Below, piece by piece: positions 54,696 through 62,993 of a stretch of DNA of 64,000 nucleotides. This DNA comes from Thiomicrospira sp. XS5 (GTDB lineage Bacteria; Pseudomonadota; Gammaproteobacteria; Thiomicrospirales; Thiomicrospiraceae), in contig NZ_LQBO01000001.1 of assembly GCF_001507555.1 (NCBI RefSeq), forward strand, positions 620,001 through 684,000, read 5' to 3'. The position numbers were made by a program, and so were the translations under genes. The stretch's first letter is position 1, and every line of letters starts with the position of its first letter. The notes beneath the pieces were generated by a model. That model was not told the DNA's origin and ran no database searches. It worked only from the letters and a program-made list of their open reading frames with translations.

Positions 54696-55151
54696 TTATT
54701 TTTTATAGAGATCGCTCGGGTCGATGAGTGGGTTGGTCATAATTTCCACTTTATCGTCGTGTACAGCGGTGTAGAAGCAGCTTTTACGCCCGGTGTGGCA
54801 CGCTGGCCCGGTTTGATCGACCAACAGCAGGATGGCATCGCCGTCGCAATCGAAACGCAATTCTTTTAAAACTTGAATCTGGCCGGACTCTTCGCCCTTG
54901 CGCCAGTAGGCCTGACGCGAACGTGACCAGTAACAGACTCGGCCGGTTTTTAAGGTTTCCTGCAAGGAGGCCTCATTCATCCACGCCATCATCAACACGT
55001 CTTTGCTGTCGTATTGCTGAGCAATCGCCGGAATCAAGCCATCTTCATTGTATTTGACCTGTTGCTTAACCGCCTCCCAATCAAAGGTGTCTCCCTGATG
55101 GGATTTTTCCATTTCTTTAAAGGTGGGGGAGAGGGTTTGGGTCGAGTCCAT
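54696..55151 (-). CDS. hisI: phosphoribosyl-AMP cyclohydrolase
   Basis: A 151-residue zinc and magnesium enzyme of histidine synthesis, opening the adenine ring of phosphoribosyl-AMP. Family motifs: DVLMMAWMNEASLQETLKTG, VCYWSRSRQAYWRKGEESG, and the metal-binding FDCDGDAILLLVDQTGPACH with TGRKSCFY. The fused pyrophosphohydrolase (HisE) domain of E. coli HisIE is absent, so hisE must be elsewhere. It lies 9 bp downstream of the exonuclease gene on the same strand, away from a his operon. Confidence 0.94.
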   Translation of the reverse strand: MDSTQTLSPTFKEMEKSHQGDTFDWEAVKQQVKYNEDGLIPAIAQQYDSKDVLMMAWMNEASLQETLKTGRVCYWSRSRQAYWRKGEESGQIQVLKELRFDCDGDAILLLVDQTGPACHTGRKSCFYTAVHDDKVEIMTNPLIDPSDLYKK

Positions 55152-55160
55152 GACGTGTCC

Positions 55161-56240
55161 TTAACGTTTGCGTTTCGCCGCGGCAAAGGCCTGCGCGAAC
55201 GGGTTGTTAGAGATTTCTTCTTTGACCGGTTCCGGTTTTTTGACTTTCACTTGCGATTTGCGGCCGCGTAACAGCATGGCTTGGAACAGTTCAGCGGTCG
55301 CTTGAGCATCGGCCAAGGCGTCGTGGGCATCGCCCGGGAACGGCTGGCCCATGACTTTTTCATAAGCGTCGGTCAATTTCGGCGTTTTGTAGAACCAGTA
55401 CATTTTTTCCGATTGCCAGCGGAGGGCACCGACCAAATCTTTCGACAATTCGGCCACGTCCAGCCAATCGTTGTAATCCAACTCAAACGTCAGCATTTTC
55501 TTTTCCGCGCTTTTTTGCAGATAGGCGAAGTCGGATTCGGTGCTGTACGCCAGAACCGTGTCGGCTTCCGCCAGGGCGGTATGAATTTGTTCCCAGGCTT
55601 CGGTCAGATACGGCGCGTCCTGAACCATCTCGGTACAGATGTTGTGCTTATCGTTTTCCGGAATGTCGTAGCCAGGGTTGATGAGTTGGTTCATCACTTC
55701 GTTGCCGTCCAAGTCACAGATGGAAACTTGGATGATGTCGGCATTGTCTTTGGTGCAAATGTCGGTGGCTTCGATGTCGATGCACACCACTTTGCGGCCT
55801 TTGATGGCTTGATCGTGTTCTTTCAGCTTGAATAGGGCGTCGTTACGACGCTCTTGAATCAAGTTAATGACTTCGGAGCGGGTGAATTCATTAATCAGGT
55901 CGGTCAATTTGGCACGCAGTTTCTTGACCGATTTGCTTAATGCCTTGCGTACCTCTTCATCGTCGCTGGCTTTTTCAATCAGCTGTTTGACGGTGAAGGT
56001 CTCATTGCCCACCACCATTTGGTCCAGAATGACGTCGACGATTTTGGCGGTGTCGAACTGGTGATCTTCCAAAGGTGGAATGCGCAACGTCGCGCTGATC
56101 AGGGCTTTTTCCCCTTTGGCTGGGGAGGCAATCACTTGAATGCCTTTGATGTCGAGTCCGTCGGAAGCCGCTACGGCGACAATGTATTCTTTAATCGGCT
56201 GATTGCGTTTATCGATGAAGATCAGTTGGGCGTTGCTCAT
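55161..56240 (-). CDS. DEDDh 3'-5' exonuclease-domain protein
   Basis: A 359-residue protein. The N-terminal 150 residues have no recognised domain. The C-terminal RNase T/DnaQ fold (about residues 150-330) carries ExoI VVCIDIEATDICTKDNADII (D-x-E), ExoII in AYSTESDFAYLQKS and ExoIII PGDAHDALADAQATAELF (H...D), the complete DEDDh set. The C-terminal tail is basic. It could act on DNA or RNA; the substrate is not visible. It forms an operon with hisI. Confidence 0.8.
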   Translation of the reverse strand: MSNAQLIFIDKRNQPIKEYIVAVAASDGLDIKGIQVIASPAKGEKALISATLRIPPLEDHQFDTAKIVDVILDQMVVGNETFTVKQLIEKASDDEEVRKALSKSVKKLRAKLTDLINEFTRSEVINLIQERRNDALFKLKEHDQAIKGRKVVCIDIEATDICTKDNADIIQVSICDLDGNEVMNQLINPGYDIPENDKHNICTEMVQDAPYLTEAWEQIHTALAEADTVLAYSTESDFAYLQKSAEKKMLTFELDYNDWLDVAELSKDLVGALRWQSEKMYWFYKTPKLTDAYEKVMGQPFPGDAHDALADAQATAELFQAMLLRGRKSQVKVKKPEPVKEEISNNPFAQAFAAAKRKR

Positions 56241-56546
56241 AATGTGAAAGTAGGCGTTTTTTAAAAAATGACCGTCATTTTATCAGGTTGTGGCACAGGG
56301 TGGATGAAAAGTGGTTGGCTTTGCCGGATTTAGCTTGGAAATAAAGCTTGACGAAAATTAAGGTCTTTTTGGTGCGATTTGAAACTTTTTGGTGATTTTG
56401 GTGAAAAATGGCGGTCATTGGGTAGGGTGTTCTGGGTGGGATAAATGGAATTAATTACTTGAAAATAAAATATTTATTGTATGTTGGTGTTATTTTCTCT
56501 TAGGGTGTCTCTGTAGAACCTCTTTTTAAAGGCGTTCTTTTTTGGG
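56241..56546. other. divergent intergenic region upstream of the doe operon
   Basis: About 300 bp, A+T-rich in its right half (56445-56515: TTGAAA at about 56459 followed by ATAAAATATTTATTG and TATGTT, a possible promoter with short spacing). No coding frame. It serves the doe operon on one side and the exonuclease gene on the other. Confidence 0.4.
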
Positions 56547-56558
56547 GCAAACGTTTGC
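56547..56558. promoter_or_regulatory. LacI/PurR-type operator before the doe operon
   Basis: GCAAACGTTTGC, a perfect 12-bp palindrome with the central CG typical of LacI-family operators and identical to the core of the E. coli PurR box. It lies 28 bp before the first start codon and is flanked by TTTTGGG and CCCAAAA, which extend the symmetry. A LacI-family repressor could control the operon here; none is encoded nearby. Confidence 0.55.
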
Positions 56559-56586
56559 GACCCAAAACATCCAAACAGGAGCGGTT

Positions 56587-57759
56587 ATGACTCGTAGTTG
56601 GCAGGACATCCTGACAGGCACCATCGAAACGCGCCACTGGTTGCATCGCAACCCGGAGTTGACCTGGGAGGAAGAAAATACCGCCGACTTCATTCGTGAA
56701 CGTCTTTCGTCTTTAAACATCCCTTGGCGCGTCTGCGCCACCCACGGCACGGTCGCCACCTTAGCGCCTCAGGCCAGCGGGCCGCATCGTGCGTTTCGCG
56801 CCGATATGGATGCCTTGCCCATTGAAGAGGCGTCCGGCGTCGATTATGTTTCCTGTCAAACCGGCAAAATGCATGCCTGCGGTCATGACGGCCACACCGC
56901 CGCGCTCTTGGCGTGTGCGGAATGGTTTAAACAGCACGAAGCCGCGTTACACGGCCCGGTCTCACTGGTGTTTCAACCGGCTGAAGAAGGCGGGCACGGT
57001 GCCAAAAAAATGATCGAAGACGGCGCTTTGGACGGTGTGGAAGAAATTTTCGGTTGGCATAACTGGCCGGCCATCGAATTTGGCCAGGCCTGCTGTCCGG
57101 ACGGTGCGGTGATGTCCGGCAACGGCACCTTTGAAATTCATTTAAAAGGCCGTGGCGGGCATGCTTCCCAACCCGAAGCCGCGCGAGACCCAGTATTGGC
57201 CGCCGCCGCCGTCACTTTGAATCTGCAACAAATCGTCAGCCGTCGCTTGCCGCCGCAAGCGGACGCCGTGGTCAGCGTGACTTCCATTGACGCCATCAGC
57301 AACGTCACCGTGATTCCGGAAAACGTTACCTTGGCGGGCAGCATTCGCTTGTCCAGCCCACAATGGCGCGATCCCATCAACCAAGCGATTCGGGACATTG
57401 CCGAGCAGACCGCCGCGAGTTATGGCGTTGTCGCCGAGGTCATCACTCGGACACGTTATGAAGCCACTCTGAATCATCCGCAATCTGCCGACGCGGTGCG
57501 ACGCGCGCTTGAAACCGAATTGGGGCCGTCTTACCCGGCCCAAAACATCATGATGCCGCTCATGGCATCGGAAGACTTCAGTTATTACTTGAATGAAATT
57601 CCAGGGGCTTTTGCACTGATCGGCATGGCCGAAGGTGCGGAAGGCGATCGGCGGTTTGATAAGCCGTGTCATAGCCCCGAATATGTGTTTAATGACCGTG
57701 TTTTGGAAACGGTCGTTAAAGTGTTCAGTCGTTTGGCGGGCGCCCCCGTCCCCGGTTAA
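56587..57759 (+). CDS. doeB2: M20 amidohydrolase, probable N-acetyl-diaminobutyrate deacetylase
   Basis: A 390-residue metal-dependent amidohydrolase (M20 peptidase group). Metal and catalytic residues are in RADMDALPIEEASGVDY, KMHACGHDGHTAALL and QPAEEGGHGAKKMI, with a later His in ASEDFSYY and CHSPEYVF contexts. A dimerisation domain is inserted in the middle. As first gene of an operon with an ectoine hydrolase, aminotransferase and aldehyde dehydrogenase, it fits DoeB2, which deacetylates N-acetyl-2,4-diaminobutyrate formed from ectoine. Start ATG 56587 follows CAGGAGCGG. By sequence alone, hydrolysis of another N-acyl amino acid remains possible. Confidence 0.8.
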   Translation: MTRSWQDILTGTIETRHWLHRNPELTWEEENTADFIRERLSSLNIPWRVCATHGTVATLAPQASGPHRAFRADMDALPIEEASGVDYVSCQTGKMHACGHDGHTAALLACAEWFKQHEAALHGPVSLVFQPAEEGGHGAKKMIEDGALDGVEEIFGWHNWPAIEFGQACCPDGAVMSGNGTFEIHLKGRGGHASQPEAARDPVLAAAAVTLNLQQIVSRRLPPQADAVVSVTSIDAISNVTVIPENVTLAGSIRLSSPQWRDPINQAIRDIAEQTAASYGVVAEVITRTRYEATLNHPQSADAVRRALETELGPSYPAQNIMMPLMASEDFSYYLNEIPGAFALIGMAEGAEGDRRFDKPCHSPEYVFNDRVLETVVKVFSRLAGAPVPG

Positions 57760-57841
57760 GGCCGGAAGTGTTTTGAGGCCCTTGTGCGGATCAGGACTGC
57801 TGGTTCGTGCAAAGACCTCTTAGTTATTGAAGGAGAGGAAG

Positions 57842-59101
57842 ATGGATTGGTTTGAACGTTATGAATCGGATATTCGTGCCTATGCACGCGCCTATCCGGC
57901 CGTGTTCGTTAAGGCGGAAAACGCCATCCAGACGGATGAAAACGGCAAGGAATACATTGATTTCTACGCCGGAGCGGGGGTATTGAATTTCGGGCATAAC
58001 CATCCGAAACTCAAGGCCGCGATTTTGAAATACATCGAAGCGGATGGCGTGTTGCACAGTCTGGACATGATGACCGGCGCCAAGCGTGACTTCATTCAAG
58101 GGTTTGTGGAAACCATTCTGCAACCGCGTGGCATGGATTACAAATTGCAGTTCATGGGGCCCACCGGCACCAATGCAGTGGAAGCAGCGCTGAAATTGGC
58201 GCGTAAAGTCACCGGTCGCAGTCAGGTGGTGGCCTTTACGCAAGGGTTCCACGGCATGACGTTGGGTGCACTGGCCTGCACCGCCAATGAAGTGTTCCGA
58301 AATGTGTCCGGCGTGTCGTTGGACAACGTCATGCACTGGCCGTTCGAAACCCATGAAGGCGGAGGACTGGAGAGCTTAGAAACCTTGGCGGCCATGTACC
58401 GCAACACCTCCAGCGGGTTGGATAAACCGGCCGCCTTTATTGTTGAACCGATTCAGGCGGAAGGCGGTGTGAACGTGGCCAGTGAAGCCTGGCTTCAAGC
58501 CTTGCAGGCTTTGGCAAAAGAAACCGGCGCCTTGCTGATTCTCGACGACATTCAAGCCGGCTGTGGCCGGACCGGGCAGTATTTCAGTTTCGAAGGCATG
58601 GGGCTGGAACCGGATATTGTGACGCTTGCCAAGGGCATCGGCGGTTTGGGCACGCCCATGGCGATGAATTTGGTGAAACCGGAGCACGATAAGCACTGGA
58701 AGCCGGGCGAGCACACCGGCACCTTCCGCGGGCAGAACCTGTCTTTTGTCGCTGGGCGTGAAGCCTTGCGCTTTTTCGAAGACGATGCACTCATGTCGGA
58801 AACCCGTGCCAAAGGCGATACCATGCGTCGTGCACTGGAAGCCATTGCGACAAAATACCAAGGTAAAGGGTTCAGTGTTCGCGGCAAAGGCATGATGCAA
58901 GCGCTGGACGTTCAGGACGGGGCTTTGGCTAAAGCCATTGCACAGGATTGTTTTGAAAACGGTATGTTATTCGGTCCCTGCGGTGTTGGGGGCCAGGTAT
59001 TGAAAATGATTCCACCTTTGACCATTCCAACGGAGGAGCTGGACGCGGGATTGGACATCTTGACTCAGGCGGTTGACCGCCAAGTGGAGGCGATGCAATG
59101 A
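57842..59101 (+). CDS. doeD: diaminobutyrate aminotransferase DoeD
   Basis: Class III PLP aminotransferase of 419 residues, close to EctB. It has YIDFYAGAGVLNFGHNHPKL, the PLP phosphate site GPTGTNAVEAALKLAR, the Asp pairing with the PLP ring LLILDDIQAGCGRTG and the Schiff-base Lys in TLAKGIGGLGTPMAM. In an operon with doeA, doeB2 and doeC, it should convert 2,4-diaminobutyrate to aspartate semialdehyde (the DoeD direction) rather than serve ectoine synthesis; ectA and ectC are not in the window. RBS GAAGGAGAGG precedes ATG 57842. Its TGA overlaps the doeA ATG. Confidence 0.85.
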   Translation: MDWFERYESDIRAYARAYPAVFVKAENAIQTDENGKEYIDFYAGAGVLNFGHNHPKLKAAILKYIEADGVLHSLDMMTGAKRDFIQGFVETILQPRGMDYKLQFMGPTGTNAVEAALKLARKVTGRSQVVAFTQGFHGMTLGALACTANEVFRNVSGVSLDNVMHWPFETHEGGGLESLETLAAMYRNTSSGLDKPAAFIVEPIQAEGGVNVASEAWLQALQALAKETGALLILDDIQAGCGRTGQYFSFEGMGLEPDIVTLAKGIGGLGTPMAMNLVKPEHDKHWKPGEHTGTFRGQNLSFVAGREALRFFEDDALMSETRAKGDTMRRALEAIATKYQGKGFSVRGKGMMQALDVQDGALAKAIAQDCFENGMLFGPCGVGGQVLKMIPPLTIPTEELDAGLDILTQAVDRQVEAMQ

Positions 59102-60372
59102 GAGAACGCGATGACATGACTTTTCCTTTTTCGGAGTACGAGCGCCGGATTCATGAATTGAGACAGCGGATGGAAAAACGATTGCTGGATGCGGTGATTA
59201 TTTCCGACCCCGAAAACCTGATGTATTTGACCGATTACCAAACCACCGGTTATTCCTTTTTCCAAGCGCTGGTGGTGCCGTTGGAATCGGAACCGTTTAT
59301 GGTGACGCGAAAACTGGAGGAATCCAACGTCATCGCCCGGACTTGGGTAGAGATCACCCGGCCTTATCCCGACACCGGCGACGCGATTCAGATGTTGATT
59401 TCAGCCTTGGTCGAGTTCGGGTTGGCGGGCAAATCCATCGGTTATGAACGAAATTCTTATTTCTTCCCCGCCTATCACCAGGATACCTTTCACACCACCT
59501 TCACCAAAAGTCGCCTGATGGACTGTTTCGGCATTGTCGAACAAGGGCGGGTGTGTAAATCCAGTTATGAGTTGGACGTGATGCGCAAAGCGGCTTTGGC
59601 CACCAAAGCCGGGATGCAAGCCGGGATTGACGCCTGCGCGCCGGGCGTGACCGAGAATGAAATCGGCGCGGCCATCAGCCAAGGCATGTTTGCCGCCGGC
59701 GGCGAGATTCCCGCGGTCATGCCGTATGTGACTTCCGGGCCGCGGACCATGATCGGCCACGCTTCCTGGGAAGGGCGCGAAGTGCAACCGGGTGAGCACG
59801 TCTTTATGGAAGTGGCCGGTTCTTACCGACGCTACCACACGGCCATGATGCGCACCGTGATGTGCGGCGACTTGCCGGACAGCATGTACAAGGCGCAGGA
59901 AATCATGAAAACCGCCTTGCTGCACACCCGCAAAATGCTGCGGCCCGGTATGACGGTCTCCGATGTGGACAACATGATTCGTAACATTATTTCCGATAAC
60001 GAAATCGGTGCCAAGCTGATTACCCGTTCCGGTTATTCCATCGGCATCGCTTTTCCGCCGAGCTGGGATGAAGGCTATATTCTCAGCCTGTTCCAAGGCG
60101 ACAGTTCGGTGTTGGAGCCAGGCATGACGTTCCACGTCATTCCATGGATGTGGGGCATCGACGGCGATAAAACCTGCGGGATTTCCGATACCTTCTACAT
60201 TACTGAAGACGGTTGCGGCTCGTTCTTTGACGACGTGCCGCAGGATTTCACCGTCAAACCGGATCAGGGTAAGGTGCAGGCCGCCAATGAAAAGATTCCG
60301 ACGCCGCCCGCGCCCGTCGGCGGCAAAAAAGATAAGAAAGTCAAAAAACGCAAAGCGTCCGGCGACAGCTAA
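59098..60372 (+). CDS. doeA: ectoine hydrolase DoeA
   Basis: A 424-residue member of the M24 (creatinase/aminopeptidase P) fold. The N-terminal creatinase-type domain (about 1-165) includes DAVIISDPENLMYLTDYQTT; the pita-bread domain has MIGHASWEGREVQPGEHVFM and GMTFHVIPWMWGIDGDKTCG. The family opens the ectoine ring to N-acetyl-diaminobutyrate. The last 25 residues are Pro- then Lys-rich (KKDKKVKKRKASGDS), an unusual tail. ATG 59098 overlaps the doeD stop (ATGA), indicating coupling; ATG 59116 is an alternative. Confidence 0.85.
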   Translation: MRERDDMTFPFSEYERRIHELRQRMEKRLLDAVIISDPENLMYLTDYQTTGYSFFQALVVPLESEPFMVTRKLEESNVIARTWVEITRPYPDTGDAIQMLISALVEFGLAGKSIGYERNSYFFPAYHQDTFHTTFTKSRLMDCFGIVEQGRVCKSSYELDVMRKAALATKAGMQAGIDACAPGVTENEIGAAISQGMFAAGGEIPAVMPYVTSGPRTMIGHASWEGREVQPGEHVFMEVAGSYRRYHTAMMRTVMCGDLPDSMYKAQEIMKTALLHTRKMLRPGMTVSDVDNMIRNIISDNEIGAKLITRSGYSIGIAFPPSWDEGYILSLFQGDSSVLEPGMTFHVIPWMWGIDGDKTCGISDTFYITEDGCGSFFDDVPQDFTVKPDQGKVQAANEKIPTPPAPVGGKKDKKVKKRKASGDS

Positions 60373-60383
60373 GGAGAAGGATT

Positions 60384-61757
60384 ATGTTTACTGCAACCAA
60401 CCCGACGACGGGCGAAGTGATTCACCAATACCCGACGCACACGTCGGAAGAGGTTTCGACGGCGATTGACGATGCCCAGTCGGCTTTCCAGGCCTGGCGA
60501 AAAACCACCTTTGCCGAACGTGCCGAGCTGATGAATAAAGTGGCCGATTTAATGGCCGAGGACGAAGAGCGCTTAGCGCGATTGATGACCGTGGAAATGG
60601 GCAAGCCGATTCGCGAAGCCTACGGCGAAGTGCAAAAAGCCGCTTGGTGTGCGCGGCATTACGCCGAGCAGGCCGAGGGCTATTTGGCGCCTCAGGAGCT
60701 GGCGTCGGATGCCAGTTTGAGTTATGTGCAACACTTGCCCTTAGGGCCTTTGTTGGGAATTTTGCCGTGGAACGCGCCCTTTTGGCTGGCGTTTCGTTTC
60801 TGTGCCCCGGCCTTGATGGCGGGCAATACCTGCTTGATGAAGCATGATTCGCATGTTCCGGCTTGCGCCGAAGCCATCGGTGAATTGTTCGTCAAGGCGG
60901 GCGCGCCGAAAGGGCTGATGCAAAATCTACGGCTACACAACGATCAGGTGGCGCAAGTCATTACCCATCCGGCGGTGCAGGCGGTGTCCTTGACCGGCTC
61001 CAGTTTTGCCGGCAGTCAGGTGGCGTCATTGGCCGCCCAACACATCAAGCCGGCCGTGCTGGAGTTGGGTGGGTCCGACCCGAGTCTGGTGTTGGCGGAC
61101 GCCGACATCGAAAAAGCCGCGGAAGTGCTGGCGCTGTCACGCATTATCAATGCCGGACAATCCTGCATCGCCGCGAAGCGAATCATTGTCGAAGCGCCGG
61201 TTTATGAAGCGTTTATCGACGCCTTTCATCAGCATCTCGCCAAATTGAAAATGGGCGATCCGGCCGAGGAAAGCACACAGGTGGGGCCGATTGCGCGGGA
61301 AGATTTGCGTGAAGGCTTGCATCGTCAAGTCACCACCACCGTCGAACAGGGCGGGCGCTGTTTACTCGGGGGTGAAATGCCGGTCGGTAAAGGGTTTTTC
61401 TATCCGGTGACCTTATTGGTGGATGTGACGCCGGAAATGCAGGCGTCCTGTGAAGAAACCTTCGGCCCCATCGCTGTGGTGATGAAAGCCGAATCGGAAG
61501 CGGAGGCGATGCGTATCGCCAACGATACCCAATATGGCTTGGCCGCTTCGATCTGGACGGCGGATGCGGCCAAAGCGCAACGCATGGCATCGGACATCGA
61601 GGCGGGGCAAGTGGCGATCAACGGCATTGTGAAAACCGACCCGCGTTTGCCGAGCGGCGGCATCAAGCGTTCCGGTTACGGACGCGAGTTGGGGCCGCAT
61701 GGCATCTTGGAGTTCGTTAATGTGCAGCAAGTCTGGGTGGGGCCGGCCAAAACGTAA
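60384..61757 (+). CDS. doeC: aldehyde dehydrogenase, probable aspartate-semialdehyde dehydrogenase DoeC
   Basis: A 457-residue NAD(P)-dependent aldehyde dehydrogenase. Motifs: LLGILPWNAPFWLAFRFCAP, cofactor loop VSLTGSSFAGSQVASLAAQH, catalytic Glu in AVLELGGSDPSLV, catalytic Cys in NAGQSCIAAKRIIVE and EETFGPIAVV. It belongs to the succinate-semialdehyde dehydrogenase-like branch. In the doe pathway DoeC oxidises aspartate semialdehyde to aspartate, linking ectoine nitrogen and carbon to central metabolism. RBS AAGGAGAAGG is 7 bp upstream. It contains CCAGGCCTGG at 60488-60497. Confidence 0.85.
   Translation: MFTATNPTTGEVIHQYPTHTSEEVSTAIDDAQSAFQAWRKTTFAERAELMNKVADLMAEDEERLARLMTVEMGKPIREAYGEVQKAAWCARHYAEQAEGYLAPQELASDASLSYVQHLPLGPLLGILPWNAPFWLAFRFCAPALMAGNTCLMKHDSHVPACAEAIGELFVKAGAPKGLMQNLRLHNDQVAQVITHPAVQAVSLTGSSFAGSQVASLAAQHIKPAVLELGGSDPSLVLADADIEKAAEVLALSRIINAGQSCIAAKRIIVEAPVYEAFIDAFHQHLAKLKMGDPAEESTQVGPIAREDLREGLHRQVTTTVEQGGRCLLGGEMPVGKGFFYPVTLLVDVTPEMQASCEETFGPIAVVMKAESEAEAMRIANDTQYGLAASIWTADAAKAQRMASDIEAGQVAINGIVKTDPRLPSGGIKRSGYGRELGPHGILEFVNVQQVWVGPAKT
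60488..60497. repeat. CCAGGCCTGG palindrome (in doeC)
   Basis: Exact copy near the 5' end of doeC. Confidence 0.8.
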
Positions 61758-61769
61758 TAATGCGACGCT

Positions 61770-62993
61770 TTAAAGTTGATGCTTTTCGAACAATTTTGGT
61801 GCCGTTCGATTCACCAAGGCGGCAAATCCCTGCAATAGGCGACGCCGTTTGTTGGGAAGGTGCTCAACGTAAAAGGCGGTGTATTCAAGGTGCGGTTGAC
61901 CGCCGCGCATGCGTTTGAATTGCGCCGCGCCGGAGCTGAGGTTCATCATTTTGCCGCTTTCGTAGGTGTGCTTTAACAGCACCGCCATTAATAAACGGTA
62001 GAGCCCGAGCGATTTCGGCAAACGGGTGTCGTAGCCGAGAATCGGCGTGGTGATGATGTCGCGTTGGGTGAATAGGCCGATGGCGGCGACCACTTGACCG
62101 GACGAATCCCGAAATGTATGAAAATCCACCAGGCCTGACTTGTGCAGATGGTAGAGAAAATCGGCACTGAACTGCGGATTGTGAATCGAATGCTTATCGA
62201 TGAACAGTTGCGTAAAAATCCGTTCGATGTCGGTAAAATCGTCGTATTCCAGTTCCGAAGCCGGCGCATATTGCAGAATCGTCTTGCGCAGTAGGCGTTG
62301 GTCGTTTTTGCAATTATTGCGTTTCCACCAGTCGGTGTTCTCATTGTCGAACAAATACACCTGTCGGGCCGGAATCAATAACCAGCCTTGGGCTGTCAGT
62401 CGAGCCATCATGTCGCCGTCGGTGCGGGCGTTCAGCGAGCGCAGGCTTAAACTGTGGTCGGGGTAGCGTTGGGTCAGGTCGGCCACCAGATTCTGTAAGG
62501 TGGCTTCCGGCCAATCCGGCACCAGATTGGTGGACACCAACCAGTTGTTCAGCGACACCGTTTGATTGATTTTGGCGTGTTTTAACGCCAGGCTGCCGAG
62601 TCCGATGGCGCCCTTCAAGGCTGTTTCCAGAAACACATTGTTCAATAACCCCAATTCGTCCCGGGCATAGGAAATGTAAGCCGTGTAGGGCGAACAGACA
62701 TAGCTGTTGTCGTATTCCGCCTGGTTGACGGTGACGGGCACCCAATCATCGTCAATCTTTTCCAGCGTCAAACGGGTGGTGACATTGCGAATCGCCTGAT
62801 GCACACCGCCGGCCGCTTGCACCGACTCGAAGTAACGATGCGCCGGCGACATGGGTTGGTTAAGGTGCCTGGACTTGCTCAGTGCAGGGGGAGGAGAAAG
62901 CTCGGCTAGGTTATTCGCCGTGCCTTGTTTTGTGATGAAATTTGGGGGGTATGTCAAGCGATAGGTCAAGGCATCCGTTCCTTGTTCAATCAT
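61770..62993 (-). CDS. GNAT-fold (BioF2-like) acyltransferase candidate
   Basis: A 407-residue protein. The C-terminal half (about 230-385) looks like a GNAT fold: HTFRDSSGQVVAAIGLFTQR, then GYDTRLPKSLGLYRLLMAVL and MNLSSGAAQFKRMRGGQPHL, as in the GNAT_6/BioF2-like group. The N-terminal half is unassigned. Its ATG overlaps the btaA stop by one base (TAATG), so the two are translationally coupled, and a function in the same lipid pathway is plausible. No substrate can be named. Confidence 0.6.
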   Translation of the reverse strand: MIEQGTDALTYRLTYPPNFITKQGTANNLAELSPPPALSKSRHLNQPMSPAHRYFESVQAAGGVHQAIRNVTTRLTLEKIDDDWVPVTVNQAEYDNSYVCSPYTAYISYARDELGLLNNVFLETALKGAIGLGSLALKHAKINQTVSLNNWLVSTNLVPDWPEATLQNLVADLTQRYPDHSLSLRSLNARTDGDMMARLTAQGWLLIPARQVYLFDNENTDWWKRNNCKNDQRLLRKTILQYAPASELEYDDFTDIERIFTQLFIDKHSIHNPQFSADFLYHLHKSGLVDFHTFRDSSGQVVAAIGLFTQRDIITTPILGYDTRLPKSLGLYRLLMAVLLKHTYESGKMMNLSSGAAQFKRMRGGQPHLEYTAFYVEHLPNKRRRLLQGFAALVNRTAPKLFEKHQL

